Program-made: the position numbers and the translations under genes
Shown here: piece after piece, positions 1 to 8,209 of the stretch
Layout: the number at the start of each line of letters is the position of its first letter
Position numbering within the stretch: the first letter of the stretch is position 1
Notes under the pieces: generated by a model
What the model saw: the letters and a program-made list of their open reading frames with translations, nothing else
Told to the model about the DNA's origin: nothing
The model's database searches: none
Assembly (NCBI RefSeq): GCF_041261205.1
Contig: NZ_JBGCCH010000050.1
Coordinates: 1 to 49,110 of the forward strand
DNA: 49,110 bases
Reading direction: 5' to 3'
From: Catenulispora sp. MAP5-51
Lineage (GTDB): Bacteria; Actinomycetota; Actinomycetes; Streptomycetales; Catenulisporaceae

Positions 1-375
1 AAGCTTCTCAAGCCGACCCTCCAGGCGGCTGAGAAGCAGCTCGGGGCACTGCCGGCGAACGCCCGCATCCACCTGGACTCCGCCTACAACGGCAAGCCGT
101 GCCGCAAGATCTTGGATGACCACGCCCTGGTCGGCGAGATCGCCGCCAAGGGTGTGCCCGCTCCGATCCAGGTCGGCAAGCGATGGGTCGTCGAGCGGTC
201 GCAATCGTGGATGAACGGTTACGGCAAGATCCGGCGCTGTTTCGAACGCGACGGCCAGATCGTCGACTTCTACCTCTATCTGGCCGCCGCGTTCGTTACC
301 GTCCGTGCCCTTATCCGGGAAGCCCGCACCCGCTACCGCTGGGACAACCGGCCCACCACTCGACGCCTGAAGTGA
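1..375 (+). CDS. IS5-like transposase, C-terminal part (partial)
   Basis: The reading frame is open from base 1 and ends with TGA at 373-375, so the 5' part lies outside the window. The visible 124 residues include LDSAYNG (an Asp in the position of the second catalytic Asp of DDE transposases). A later block, VVERSQSWMNGYGKIRRCFER, carries the Glu of the Y-R-E type C-terminal signature of IS5-group enzymes. The end, with many Arg, is typical of this group. It would cut and join insertion-sequence ends. No terminal inverted repeat could be placed with confidence between 376 and 440. Whether the element is intact cannot be seen from this side. Confidence 0.75.
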   Translation, partial: KLLKPTLQAAEKQLGALPANARIHLDSAYNGKPCRKILDDHALVGEIAAKGVPAPIQVGKRWVVERSQSWMNGYGKIRRCFERDGQIVDFYLYLAAAFVTVRALIREARTRYRWDNRPTTRRLK

Positions 376-440
376 CGCCTATCCTCGGTCACTCTAAAGG
401 GACACTACAGGGGCGCCGCGGGTGGCCCCAGGTCCACGTG

Positions 441-476
441 AAGCGGGCCGCGCACGGGAACTCGCGCGGCCCGCTT
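441..476. terminator. 13-bp perfect hairpin downstream of the chitinase gene
   Basis: AAGCGGGCCGCGC (441-453) and its exact complement (464-476) flank a 10-nt loop. It lies 12 bases beyond the chitinase stop and also 66 bases after the transposase stop, so it can serve both converging genes. A U-tract is short or absent, as is common for actinomycete terminators. Confidence 0.7.
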
Positions 477-487
477 TGGGTCCTTCG

Positions 488-1798
488 TCAGTGCCCGGTG
501 TCGCTCATGAACTGCTTGGTGTATTGCAGGGCTGACGTGCTGGGGATGGAGTTGCAGGTGGGGGACGCGTAGGTGTCCGAGCAGGGCGTGTCGCGGTCCA
601 GTGACCAGAAGTGCAGGCCGGCCAGGCCGTTGCTGACTGCGTAGGACGACAGGGTGTTCACGTCGGCGACTGTGAAGATCTCGGTGGTGGCGTCGTTCAT
701 GCCGATCATCGGCGTGACGGCGATCTTGTTGGCCGGGATTCCGTAGGTGTGCTCGAGGTTCTTCACCGCCTGGATCGCCGACTGGGCCATCTGGCAGCTG
801 CCGCCCGAGACGACGCACACGGTGCTGGACGCGCTGCCGTAGTCCATGGTCATCAGGTTGATGACGTAGTGGTTCAGGCTGGAGCCGCGCACCGCCTGGA
901 CGACCTCGTTGCCGAGCGAGTTCACGCCGCCGTAGCTGCCGTCGGAGGCGCCCAGTGTGGCGAGCGTGAAGGAGAACTGCAGATTCGGGTACTGCGCCTG
1001 TGCTCCGACTGCGGAGGCGACGAGGTTCTGGATGTCCGACTGGCTTTGGCCGCCTTCGATGTCGAAGTCGACGCCGACCATGTTGGGGCTTGCGTAGCGG
1101 GCGATGAAGGAGTCCATGCCGGCCGTCGAGGCGCAGGTGAAGCTCCCGGCCGCGCCTCCGGTCGACACGACGTAGTTCAGGTTGGCGGCGTGCAGTTGGG
1201 CCACGTTCTCCGAGGCGAAGTTGGCGGCCGGGACACCGCCCCAGGTCTCGCTGCCGCAGGAGCCGGTGGCGAACGCGAGGGTGATCGCGGGCAGTTTAGG
1301 GATGTACTGCGACACCAGGCTCCCGGAACCCACTACCGGCAGGGCGGACCCGGTCACGGCCGACTGCATCTGGTAGGTGTTCCAGTTCATGTTGACGGTG
1401 ACGTCCTTGTACGGGCTGAGCAGCAGGCCGCTCACCCCACCCGTTCCGCCGCCGGTGCCGCCGGTGCCGCCACCGGTTGTACCGCCTCCGGTTCCGCCCC
1501 CGGTGGTGCCGCCGCCGGTGCACGCGCCGTTGGACGTCCACGGTTGTCCGGAACCGGATCCGCCGTTGCTGGTCGCCGGATCATTGCCCTGAGTCCACCA
1601 GTTGGCGGTGTAGTTGGTCCCGTTCTCGCTGGCCTGCTGGCCTGCCGTGTAGACCGCGGTGGAACTCCATGCCGTGGCGCATGTGGTGGCCTGTGCAGCG
1701 GGAGCCGCAGCCACCGCGATGGCTGTTGCGCCGACTGCCAGCCCGAACGCCGAGCCGGCTGTAAGTGCTGCGCGAAGATTCCGTTTTCCGATCCGCAT
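488..1798 (-). CDS. Secreted GH18 chitinase with N-terminal chitin-binding module
   Basis: Hydrolyses beta-1,4 bonds of chitin outside the cell. The 436-residue protein starts at ATG 1798, which has a strong GGAGGG 3 bases upstream; an in-frame GTG at 1906 would add 36 residues without a ribosome site. Domains: Sec signal peptide (about 1-37, KRNLRAAL then a hydrophobic Ala-rich run ending AQA); CBM5/12-type module (about 38-85, with WSSTAVYTAGQ and YTANWWTQG aromatics); a Gly/Thr linker (about 92-118); and the GH18 barrel to the end. The catalytic signature appears as GVDFDIEGG, with the acid Glu near residue 247. It is monocistronic, bounded by a hairpin. Two DasR-type boxes and a promoter sit directly upstream, so induction by chito-oligosaccharides or GlcNAc metabolism is expected. 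Confidence 0.93.
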   Translation of the reverse strand: MRIGKRNLRAALTAGSAFGLAVGATAIAVAAAPAAQATTCATAWSSTAVYTAGQQASENGTNYTANWWTQGNDPATSNGGSGSGQPWTSNGACTGGGTTGGGTGGGTTGGGTGGTGGGTGGVSGLLLSPYKDVTVNMNWNTYQMQSAVTGSALPVVGSGSLVSQYIPKLPAITLAFATGSCGSETWGGVPAANFASENVAQLHAANLNYVVSTGGAAGSFTCASTAGMDSFIARYASPNMVGVDFDIEGGQSQSDIQNLVASAVGAQAQYPNLQFSFTLATLGASDGSYGGVNSLGNEVVQAVRGSSLNHYVINLMTMDYGSASSTVCVVSGGSCQMAQSAIQAVKNLEHTYGIPANKIAVTPMIGMNDATTEIFTVADVNTLSSYAVSNGLAGLHFWSLDRDTPCSDTYASPTCNSIPSTSALQYTKQFMSDTGH

Positions 1799-1871
1799 GA
1801 GCCCTCCAAAGTGGGGAGAGGTGCCGTGAATTGCGCATCTCACCGAGCCCGTGGGCCGACCCGGTGTCCAC

Positions 1872-1900
1872 TTTGTACGTGCGGGGAACGGATTGGTCAA
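1872..1900 (-). promoter_or_regulatory. Chitinase promoter (-35/-10)
   Basis: On the minus strand TTGACC (1900-1895) and TACAAA (1877-1872) are separated by 17 bases. The predicted start is near 1865, leaving a leader of about 67 nt before ATG 1798. The -35 hexamer is inside the proximal DasR-like box, so repressor binding would occlude RNA polymerase. Confidence 0.6.
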
Positions 1901-1907
1901 GACCATT
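1892..1907. promoter_or_regulatory. DasR-like operator (dre box), proximal
   Basis: ATTGGTCAAGACCATT closely follows the known DasR consensus (ACTGGTCTAGACCACT), with the TGGTC..GACCA core intact. It overlaps the chitinase -35. DasR is the GntR-family GlcNAc-responsive repressor of actinomycete chitin genes; its gene is not in the window. Confidence 0.75.
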
Positions 1908-1913
1908 CACAAG

Positions 1914-1929
1914 ACTGGTTCAGACCAAT
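1914..1929. promoter_or_regulatory. DasR-like operator (dre box), distal
   Basis: ACTGGTTCAGACCAAT is a second near-consensus box. Its centre is 22 bp from the first, about two helical turns, so dimers could bind on the same DNA face. It lies between the chitinase promoter and the stop of the ssuC-like gene. Confidence 0.7.
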
Positions 1930-1941
1930 TGGCAAGGGGAG

Positions 1942-2820
1942 TCAGATGAGTCCGCGGGTTCGCAGGAGCCTGCGTTCGAGCGGGGCGAAGACGGTTTGGT
2001 TGGCGGCCACGCCGAGGCCGAGGATGAGCAGGACGGTGGCGAAGGCGAGCGGCATGTCCTGGTTGTTGCGGGCCAGGTCCAGGACCTGGCCGATACCCGG
2101 GCCCAGGTTCGGGGAGACCGCGATCAGCTCGGCGGCCATCAGGGAGCGCCAGGCGAAGGCCCAGCCTTGTTTGAGTCCTGACACGTAGGCCGGCAGGGCC
2201 GCCGGCAGCAGGACATGGCGGACGAGTGCGGGTCCGCGGGCGCCGAGGTTGTCGCCGACCCGGCGGTAGAGGGGCGGGATCTGGTCGATGCCGCCGATCA
2301 GGCCGATGGTGATCGATGGGACGGCGCCCAGGAGGACGACGGTGTAGATGGTGGCGGGGGTGATGCCGAACCACATGATGCCGATCGGGACCCACGCCAC
2401 CGACGGAAGGGTCTGGAGTCCGGACAGCAGGGGCGCCAGTGCGGCGCGCAGGGACCGGTTGCTGGAGACCGCGAGTCCCAGCAGGGTGCCGATCACCAGG
2501 GACGCGGCGAAGCCGATCAGTGCGCGCGATACGGAGCCCCAGAGCGCGGCGCCGATCCGGTAGTGGGCCCAGCCACCGGTGAGGGCGTCGTAGACGTCGC
2601 CGGGACCGGGCAGAACCCAGGCGGGCTTGATCCGGGACAGGACCAGTGCGTCCCAGACGCCAAGCAGGGCGGCGATCGCCAGGGCCGGGGGAAGCAGGGT
2701 TCTGGCGGATGTTCGCCAGCGCGATCTGCGCGGGGCGCGTCCGGTCTCCAGTGCGTCCAGACCGGCTTCGAGAGCGGCCAGTTCCTTGGGAGTCGGGGCG
2801 GCGGCGGCCGAGTCAGGCAT
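1942..2820 (-). CDS. ssuC: ABC transporter permease, sulfonate/nitrate/taurine type
   Basis: Inner-membrane channel subunit for uptake of a sulfur oxyanion, probably alkanesulfonates or sulfate. The 292 residues have about six hydrophobic segments after a charged N-terminus (about 1-40). The family EAA loop is visible as VGDNLGARGPALVRHVLLPAALPAYVSGLKQ split by a Gly, at about residues 195-225. It is the last gene of the cysHDN-ssuABC unit; its start overlaps the ATPase stop by 8 bases, indicating translational coupling. Substrate is inferred from the sulfur-gene context; taurine or nitrate permeases of the same family cannot be excluded from sequence alone. Confidence 0.85.
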   Translation of the reverse strand: MPDSAAAAPTPKELAALEAGLDALETGRAPRRSRWRTSARTLLPPALAIAALLGVWDALVLSRIKPAWVLPGPGDVYDALTGGWAHYRIGAALWGSVSRALIGFAASLVIGTLLGLAVSSNRSLRAALAPLLSGLQTLPSVAWVPIGIMWFGITPATIYTVVLLGAVPSITIGLIGGIDQIPPLYRRVGDNLGARGPALVRHVLLPAALPAYVSGLKQGWAFAWRSLMAAELIAVSPNLGPGIGQVLDLARNNQDMPLAFATVLLILGLGVAANQTVFAPLERRLLRTRGLI

Positions 2821-3661
2821 GGCGGGCTATCTCCTTGCGCAGCTCGTCGGTGATCTCGACGGCCTGACTCGCGACTCGGGCGTCCTCGATGCGGCGCGGG
2901 TGGTCGATGTCGACGCGCCACTGGCGTGCCACGCGGCCGGGCCGGGAGGAGAGCAGGACGACGCGCTGGCCCAGGCGTGCGGCCTCGCGGACATTGTGGG
3001 TGACGAACACGATCGCCAGGGGCGCCCCGGCCGCGGCGGCGCGCTGCCACAGGTTGATCAGTTCCTCGTGCAGGACGTCACGGGTGATCGCGTCCAGCGC
3101 GGCGAAGGGCTCGTCCATGAGCAGGACCCCGGATTCCTGGGCCAGCGCTCGCGCCAGGGCTACTCGCTGACGCATACCGCCTGACAGTTCGTGGACCCGC
3201 TTGTCCGCGGCTCCTTCCAGCCGCACCAGGCTCAGCAGGCGAACTGTCTCCTCGCGGCGAACCGCCTTGGGCACCTTGCGCAGTCGCAGAGCCAGGTCGA
3301 CGTTCCCGGCCGCCGTGAGCCAGGGAAAGAGCGCCGACTCCTGGAACATCAGCGAAGCGTGCCCGCCGGGCAGGTCGATACTCCCGGCGGTCGGGGTCTC
3401 CAGGCCGGCGATCAGGTTGAGCAGCGTGGACTTCCCACAGCCCGACGCACCCAGGACACACACCAGCTCTCCGGCGGCCACCTCGAGGTCGATGTCCTCC
3501 AGGACCGGCACGGCGTCCCGCCCGAAGGTCTTGAAGACCCCTGACAAACGTACGGCGACAGGCGCCGCGGTCGCGAGCGCCTCAACAGAGGCTGTGGCGG
3601 AATCGACAGCGGGTTCCAGGTCTGCCCAGGGCACTGCGCCGGGGCTGGTCACATGGGTCAT
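2813..3661 (-). CDS. ssuB: ABC transporter ATPase, SsuB-like
   Basis: Powers the importer formed with the neighbouring permease and binding protein. Walker A is GASGCGKSTLL (about residues 70-80), the Q-loop lies in SLMFQESALFPW, the signature is LSGGMRQRVALARAL, and Walker B is VLLMDEPFAALD followed by the H-loop VTHNVREA. The length, 282 residues, is slightly above the usual 250 because of an N-terminal extension of about 35 residues. It lies 15 bases after the binding-protein gene and overlaps the permease. All motifs are intact, so it should be active. Confidence 0.9.
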   Translation of the reverse strand: MTHVTSPGAVPWADLEPAVDSATASVEALATAAPVAVRLSGVFKTFGRDAVPVLEDIDLEVAAGELVCVLGASGCGKSTLLNLIAGLETPTAGSIDLPGGHASLMFQESALFPWLTAAGNVDLALRLRKVPKAVRREETVRLLSLVRLEGAADKRVHELSGGMRQRVALARALAQESGVLLMDEPFAALDAITRDVLHEELINLWQRAAAAGAPLAIVFVTHNVREAARLGQRVVLLSSRPGRVARQWRVDIDHPRRIEDARVASQAVEITDELRKEIARHA

Positions 3662-3676
3662 GGATCTTGTCCTTCG

Positions 3677-4807
3677 TCACTGGGCACCGAGCCCGTCGGC
3701 GCTCACCGCCGGCTGCCCGACGGCGGCCAGGGCTTGGTTGAGCAGGGTCAGGTCGAAAATGCCGGACAGCGCCGAGGCCTTCGACGCCTGGATCAGGCCG
3801 TCGGCGACGGCGTGGTCCAGGTTGGTCCGCAGACTGCTCGCGACGGGGTCGTCGGTCACCGACTCCTGCCCCCACGCGCGGGCGATCACCTCGGGTTTCA
3901 GCGGTGTCCCCGTGAGTGCCGCGAGCTGGGCGTTCACCAATGCCCGCGCGGCGACGGGGTCGGCCCGGACCCAGGTGTTCGCCGCGATGTGCGCGCCGAT
4001 CAGGGCTCTGATTGTCTGTGGATGCCTGGCGAGATAGCCGGTGGCGACCACCAGGTCCGTCGTGGCGAAATCGCCGCCCGGCCACAGCGTACGTTCGTCC
4101 ACGAGCACGTGCCCGCCGCCTTCCAGCACCAGCCGCGAGGCCCACGGCTCGGGCACCCACGCCCCGTCGATCCTGCCGTTCTCGAACAGCGTGAGAGTCG
4201 TCGCGTTGTCCGCCGGCTGCACCTTGACGTCCCCGGACCCCTGCACTGTCGTGGCATACCCGTGCTGCCCCAGCCAGTAGCGCAGCGCCACGTCCTGGGT
4301 GTTGCCCACTTGCGGATCGGCGATCGTCCGGCCCCGCAGATCCGCGACGGAGGTGATCCTCGGGCTCACCACGAGCTCGGCGCCGGCGTCCTCCGCCCCG
4401 GCGACGATGGCCAGGCCCCGGCCGTGCGACTCGACGAACGCGTTCAGCGCGGAGGAAGGGCCCACATAGGCGGCGTCGAGCTGCCCCGACAACAACGCTG
4501 TCATCTCATCAGGACCGGAGGAGAAGATCTGAGTCGAGAGCTTCGTCGGACCCAGCTTCGCCGCGAAGTACCCCCCGGCCACTCCCACGATCGCCGTGGT
4601 GTGGGTGACGTTGGCGAAATACCCCAGACGCAGCGACGCGGCCGGAGCACCCGCGGTCCCGCCCGCCGCGCCGCCCTGGACAGCGCCCTGGACAGCGCCC
4701 TGGACACCGCCCTGCGCGCCCACCGACGCGGTCGTCTCGGCGTGCACGCACGCGCTCAGCAGGACGGACATCGCGACCGCGGCGACCATCCCGATCCGGC
4801 GTGTCAC
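3677..4807 (-). CDS. ssuA: ABC transporter substrate-binding lipoprotein, SsuA-like
   Basis: Extracytoplasmic lipoprotein capturing sulfonates or a related anion for the SsuBC importer. I take GTG 4807, whose GTGA overlaps the cysN stop, giving 376 residues; the longer open frame upstream is only the shadow of cysN. The signal is VTRRIGMVAAVAMSVLLSAC, with lipobox LSAC and the lipidated Cys at residue 20. After it comes a low-complexity stretch with three GAVQ/GGVQ-type repeats (DNA near 4676-4712), then a periplasmic-binding type II fold (LRLGYFANVTHTTAIVG, GQLDAAYVGPSSALNAF, ADPQVGNTQDVALRYWL). Family members bind taurine, sulfonate or nitrate; the exact ligand is not predictable here. Confidence 0.87.
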   Translation of the reverse strand: MTRRIGMVAAVAMSVLLSACVHAETTASVGAQGGVQGAVQGAVQGGAAGGTAGAPAASLRLGYFANVTHTTAIVGVAGGYFAAKLGPTKLSTQIFSSGPDEMTALLSGQLDAAYVGPSSALNAFVESHGRGLAIVAGAEDAGAELVVSPRITSVADLRGRTIADPQVGNTQDVALRYWLGQHGYATTVQGSGDVKVQPADNATTLTLFENGRIDGAWVPEPWASRLVLEGGGHVLVDERTLWPGGDFATTDLVVATGYLARHPQTIRALIGAHIAANTWVRADPVAARALVNAQLAALTGTPLKPEVIARAWGQESVTDDPVASSLRTNLDHAVADGLIQASKASALSGIFDLTLLNQALAAVGQPAVSADGLGAQ

Positions 4808-6141
4808 AGGGCACTGCCGGTCTCGCCGAGGGACCGGCCGATCATGCCGGCGGTCAGCGTGTCGCCCGTCGGCTCGTCGACCAACAGGAAGGCGCCGCTG
4901 TGCCGGTTCACGGCGTAGTCGTCGGCGACGATCGGCGCGGAGGTCCGCAGCAGCAGCCGCGCGATGTCGTTGGCGCGCAGCTCCCGCGGATGCGGGCAGG
5001 TCTGCAGCGTCGTGATGTCCAGCCGGTGGACGATCTCGGTGACGATCGCCTTGACCGTGCGCGTCGTGTGCCGCAGGAGCACCCGGTCGCCGACCCGCAG
5101 CGGACGGTCCGCGAGATGGCAGACCATGGCGCTCACGTCGCGGGTCGTCGCGGGCGCCGAGGCGGTGGACGCGATGAGGTCGCCGCGCCCCACATCGATG
5201 TCGTCCTTGAGCCGGACCACCACGGACTGCGGCGCGAAGGCCGTGTCGGCGGCCGTCCCGCCCACGTCGATCCCGGCTATCGTCGAGCGCTGATCCGAGG
5301 GCAGCACCACGACCTTGTCGCCGGTGCGCAGGACCCCGGACACCAGTTGTCCGGCGTAGCCGCGATAGTCCTGCTCGGCGCACCGGATCACGTACTGCAC
5401 CGGGAAGCGGGCCGGCTCGTTCGAAGGGTCGGCGGCGACGGGGATCTGCTCCAGGTGCTCCAGGAGAGTAGGGCCCTGATACCAGTCCATCGAATCGGAG
5501 CACTCGACGACGTTGTCGCCGCGCAGCGCGCAGATCGGGATCGCGGACACCGCCTCGACGCCGAGACGGCGGGCATGGCCCTGGAGTTCGGCCGCGATGC
5601 CAGCGAACACGGACTCGTCGAATCCGACCAGGTCCATCTTGTTGACCAGAAAGACCATTTCCGGGACGCGCAGGAGCGCGGCTATCGCGAGGTGCCGCCT
5701 GGTCTGCTCGACGACGCCGTAGCGCGCGTCGATGAGGATGGCCGCCAGGCCGGCCGTGGAGGCGCCGGTGACCATGTTGCGGGTGTACTGCACGTGGCCG
5801 GGGGTGTCGGCCAGGATGAACCGGCGCCTGGGGCTGGCGAAGTACCGGTAGGCGACGTCGATCGTGATGCCCTGCTCCCGCTCGGCCCGCAGGCCGTCGG
5901 TCAGCAGCGCCAGGTCGGCCGAGGTCAGGCCGCGGTCGCGGGAGGCCCGCTCGACGGCCGCCAGCTGGTCGGGCATCACGGCCTTGAGATCGTGCAGCAG
6001 CCGGCCGACGAGCGTGGATTTGCCGTCGTCGACGCTTCCGGCGGTCGCCAGGCGCAGCAGGTCCGCGGTCTCGGGCGGGTGCGGCGCGATGCGTTCAGCC
6101 TTCTGTAGCTTCTCTTGCGGGAGCCCGGTTGCCGGTGTCAT
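4804..6141 (-). CDS. cysN: Sulfate adenylyltransferase, GTPase subunit
   Basis: With CysD it makes adenosine 5'-phosphosulfate (APS) from ATP and sulfate, using GTP hydrolysis to drive the reaction. The 445 residues contain an EF-Tu-like GTPase: G1 GSVDDGKST (about 36-44), G3 DTPGHVQYTRNM, and G4 NKMDL. Beta-barrel domains follow, including the VQYVIRC and GYAGQLVSG blocks. The length matches stand-alone CysN; no APS kinase domain is fused at the C-terminus. Its ATG shares one base with the cysD stop (TGATG), and its own stop overlaps the GTG of the binding protein. It is the middle gene of the minus-strand sulfur operon. Confidence 0.95.
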   Translation of the reverse strand: MTPATGLPQEKLQKAERIAPHPPETADLLRLATAGSVDDGKSTLVGRLLHDLKAVMPDQLAAVERASRDRGLTSADLALLTDGLRAEREQGITIDVAYRYFASPRRRFILADTPGHVQYTRNMVTGASTAGLAAILIDARYGVVEQTRRHLAIAALLRVPEMVFLVNKMDLVGFDESVFAGIAAELQGHARRLGVEAVSAIPICALRGDNVVECSDSMDWYQGPTLLEHLEQIPVAADPSNEPARFPVQYVIRCAEQDYRGYAGQLVSGVLRTGDKVVVLPSDQRSTIAGIDVGGTAADTAFAPQSVVVRLKDDIDVGRGDLIASTASAPATTRDVSAMVCHLADRPLRVGDRVLLRHTTRTVKAIVTEIVHRLDITTLQTCPHPRELRANDIARLLLRTSAPIVADDYAVNRHSGAFLLVDEPTGDTLTAGMIGRSLGETGSAL

Positions 6142-7097
6142 CAGAAGTAGCCCTCTCGCTTTCGGTCTTCCATCGCTGCCTCGGACACCCGGTCATCGGC
6201 CCTGCTCGCGCCCCGCTCGGTCAGGCGCGAGGAGGCGATCTCGGCGATCACTTCGGCGACGGTCGCCGCCCGCGAGTCGACCGAGGCGGTGCAGGACATG
6301 TCGCCGACCGTGCGGTAGCGCACCGTCCGGCTCTCGACCCGCTCGCCAGCGCGCGGACCGCCCCAAGCCCCGGGGGCCAGCCACATGCCGTCGCGGAGGA
6401 ACACCTCGCGGGTGTGGCTGAAGTAGATCGACGGCAGCTCGATCCGCTCCTGCTCGATGTAGGACCAGACGTCGAGCTCGGTCCAGTTCGACAGGGGGAA
6501 GACCCGGACGTGCTCGCCGACACGGTGCCGTCCGTTGTAGAGCTGCCACAGCTCAGGACGCTGACGCCGCGGGTCCCACTGGCCGAACTCGTCGCGCAGC
6601 GAGAACACCCGTTCCTTGGCCCTGGCCTTCTCCTCGTCCCGGCGCCCGCCGCCGAAGACCGCGTCGAAGCGGTGCGAGCGGATCGCGGCGAGCAGAGGGA
6701 CGGTCTGCAACGGGTTGCGGGTACCGTCCGCGCGTTCGGTCAGCCGGCCGTCGTCGATGTAGTCCTGCACGGCGGCGACGTGCAGGCGCACTCCGGCCAG
6801 CGCCCCGATCCGGTCCCGGTACTCCAGGACCTCGTCGAAGTTGTGGCCGGTGTCGACGTGCAGCAGGGAGAACGGGAGCCGGGCCGGCGCGAACGCCTTG
6901 CGGGCGAGGTGCAGCATGACGATCGAGTCCTTGCCCCCGGAGAACAGCAGGGTCGCCCGTTCGAACTCGGCGGCCACCTCGCGGAAGATGTGCAGCGCCT
7001 CGGCCTCCAGGACGCCGAGATGCGAGAGCGTGTAGTCACGCGGTCCCGCGAGCCCCATTGCAACCCCTTGTTCGCTCGTCCCGGGTACCGGCGTCAT
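6141..7097 (-). CDS. cysD: Sulfate adenylyltransferase, catalytic subunit
   Basis: Catalytic partner of CysN in APS synthesis, a cytosolic PP-loop ATP pyrophosphatase. I choose ATG 7097 because it forms an ATGA overlap with the cysH stop; ATG 7112 would add five residues and ATG 7058 would remove thirteen. The 318-residue protein has the conserved start YTLSHLGVLEAEALHIFREV, the PP-loop LLFSGGKDSIVMLHLA, HVDTGHNFDEV, GGRRDEEKARAKERVFS, and the C-terminal RYRTVGDMSCTASVDS. Every family block I expect is present, so it should be active. Confidence 0.95.
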   Translation of the reverse strand: MTPVPGTSEQGVAMGLAGPRDYTLSHLGVLEAEALHIFREVAAEFERATLLFSGGKDSIVMLHLARKAFAPARLPFSLLHVDTGHNFDEVLEYRDRIGALAGVRLHVAAVQDYIDDGRLTERADGTRNPLQTVPLLAAIRSHRFDAVFGGGRRDEEKARAKERVFSLRDEFGQWDPRRQRPELWQLYNGRHRVGEHVRVFPLSNWTELDVWSYIEQERIELPSIYFSHTREVFLRDGMWLAPGAWGGPRAGERVESRTVRYRTVGDMSCTASVDSRAATVAEVIAEIASSRLTERGASRADDRVSEAAMEDRKREGYF

Positions 7098-7786
7098 GTG
7101 TGGATCCCGCATTCGGTCTTGGCTGCCCCGGCCCAGCGGCCGTCACGGTTCTGGCTCGGCCGCGTGCACGGCGCGCACCCGACGGACGCGTAGCCCTGGT
7201 CCAGCAGGGGGTTGACGATGATCTGATGACGCGCGGCGTACGCCTGGAGATCGGCCTCGGTCCAGTGAGCCAGAGGATTGATTTTCACCATCCCACGGGC
7301 CGCGTCATAGCCGACGACAGGTGTGGCGGCCCTGATCGGCGACTCCTCCCGGCGGACTCCGGTGGCCCAGGCGAGGTAGGGGCCCAGAGCCCGGTTCAAC
7401 GGCACGACCTTGCGCAGCCGGCAGCACAGGTCCGGATCCCGGTCGTGCAGCCGCGCGCCGAACCGCGCGTCCTGCTCGGCGACGGTCTGGACGGGGGCGA
7501 CGTCGACAAGGGTGATGTCGCAGACGGCCGCGACGGCGTCCCGGGTGCCGATGGTCTCCGGGAAGTGGTACCCGGTGTCCAGGAACAAGACGTCGACGCC
7601 GGGGACCGCGTGGGCCGCCAGATACACCAGTACCGTGTCGGCCATCGAGGAGGCGACGACCAGCCTCGGACCGAACGCCGTGCCCGCCCAACGGAGGATC
7701 TCCAGGGCGTCGGCCCCCTGGAGTTCGCGGTCCGCCCGGACCGCGAGCTGTTCCAGGTCACCGGTCAATCGAGTGCTCTTCTGCAT
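7094..7786 (-). CDS. cysH: Adenylylsulfate (APS) reductase, thioredoxin-dependent, 4Fe-4S type
   Basis: Reduces APS to sulfite and AMP. The start ATG 7786 has AGGGGAG just upstream; ATG 7834 would add 16 residues but lacks a ribosome site. The 230-residue protein shows VVASSMADTVLVYLA, LDTGYHFPET, the Cys pair in DPDLCCRLRK, a second pair in GCAPC, and the catalytic C-terminal Cys in ECGIH. The paired CC and CxxC motifs bind the 4Fe-4S cluster that distinguishes APS reductases from PAPS reductases, consistent with the absence of an APS kinase gene (cysC) here. It is the first gene of the operon. Its product sulfite is also the sulfur donor for the divergent UDP-sulfoquinovose synthase gene. 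Confidence 0.93.
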   Translation of the reverse strand: MQKSTRLTGDLEQLAVRADRELQGADALEILRWAGTAFGPRLVVASSMADTVLVYLAAHAVPGVDVLFLDTGYHFPETIGTRDAVAAVCDITLVDVAPVQTVAEQDARFGARLHDRDPDLCCRLRKVVPLNRALGPYLAWATGVRREESPIRAATPVVGYDAARGMVKINPLAHWTEADLQAYAARHQIIVNPLLDQGYASVGCAPCTRPSQNRDGRWAGAAKTECGIHT

Positions 7787-8074
7787 GCGCTCCCCTGCTT
7801 TCCCGGTTCGAACCATTGGCGAAAGACGCGCCATGGACGGTGATACCGCCCATAGCCGTTTCCGTCAGGTCCACGGTCGAGTTCTTTAATTAGGCTTTAC
7901 TCGGCGTAACGTCGTCGAGACCTGCGAGTTGCGGGAACCCGACTTGGCAGGAATTCGCCACCAGGGGTTTCGGGACCCGAAGAGCTCCTCGTTATCACGC
8001 CCTGAGCTGCTCTCATCCAATCAACGATCTTGTACCATAGGTGTAGACCAGGTATTGACGAGCCGATCGTCGTC

Positions 8075-8103
8075 TTGACGTCGAATATCGCCGAGCGTAC
8101 TTT
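8075..8103 (+). promoter_or_regulatory. Candidate promoter of the sulfoquinovose/GT2 operon
   Basis: TTGACG (8075-8080) and TACTTT (8098-8103) are 17 bases apart, predicting a transcript with about 100 nt of leader before ATG 8210. Another TTGACG lies at 8055-8060. The 7787-8209 interval is the divergent regulatory region between the sulfur operon and this operon. I found no confident promoter facing cysH and no RNA motif I could name. Confidence 0.45.
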
Positions 8104-8209
8104 CCGGAGCGTCCGGCCGCCTTTCTCGGCATCCGCCGACAAGTGCTCGGCAGGCACCCGGCGCAATCGCGTCGTATTTCCATTCCGTTTCCGAAAGGTG
8201 TCGGTCGTT

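Noticed and set aside
611-2188. Long plus-strand open frame across the chitinase and permease genes
   Set aside because: It lies antisense to genes with clear family motifs, has no recognisable domain, and its composition is that expected of a GC-rich shadow frame.
4807-5503. N-terminal 232-residue extension of the substrate-binding protein
   Set aside because: This part overlaps cysN in another frame, and a lipoprotein signal begins exactly at GTG 4807.
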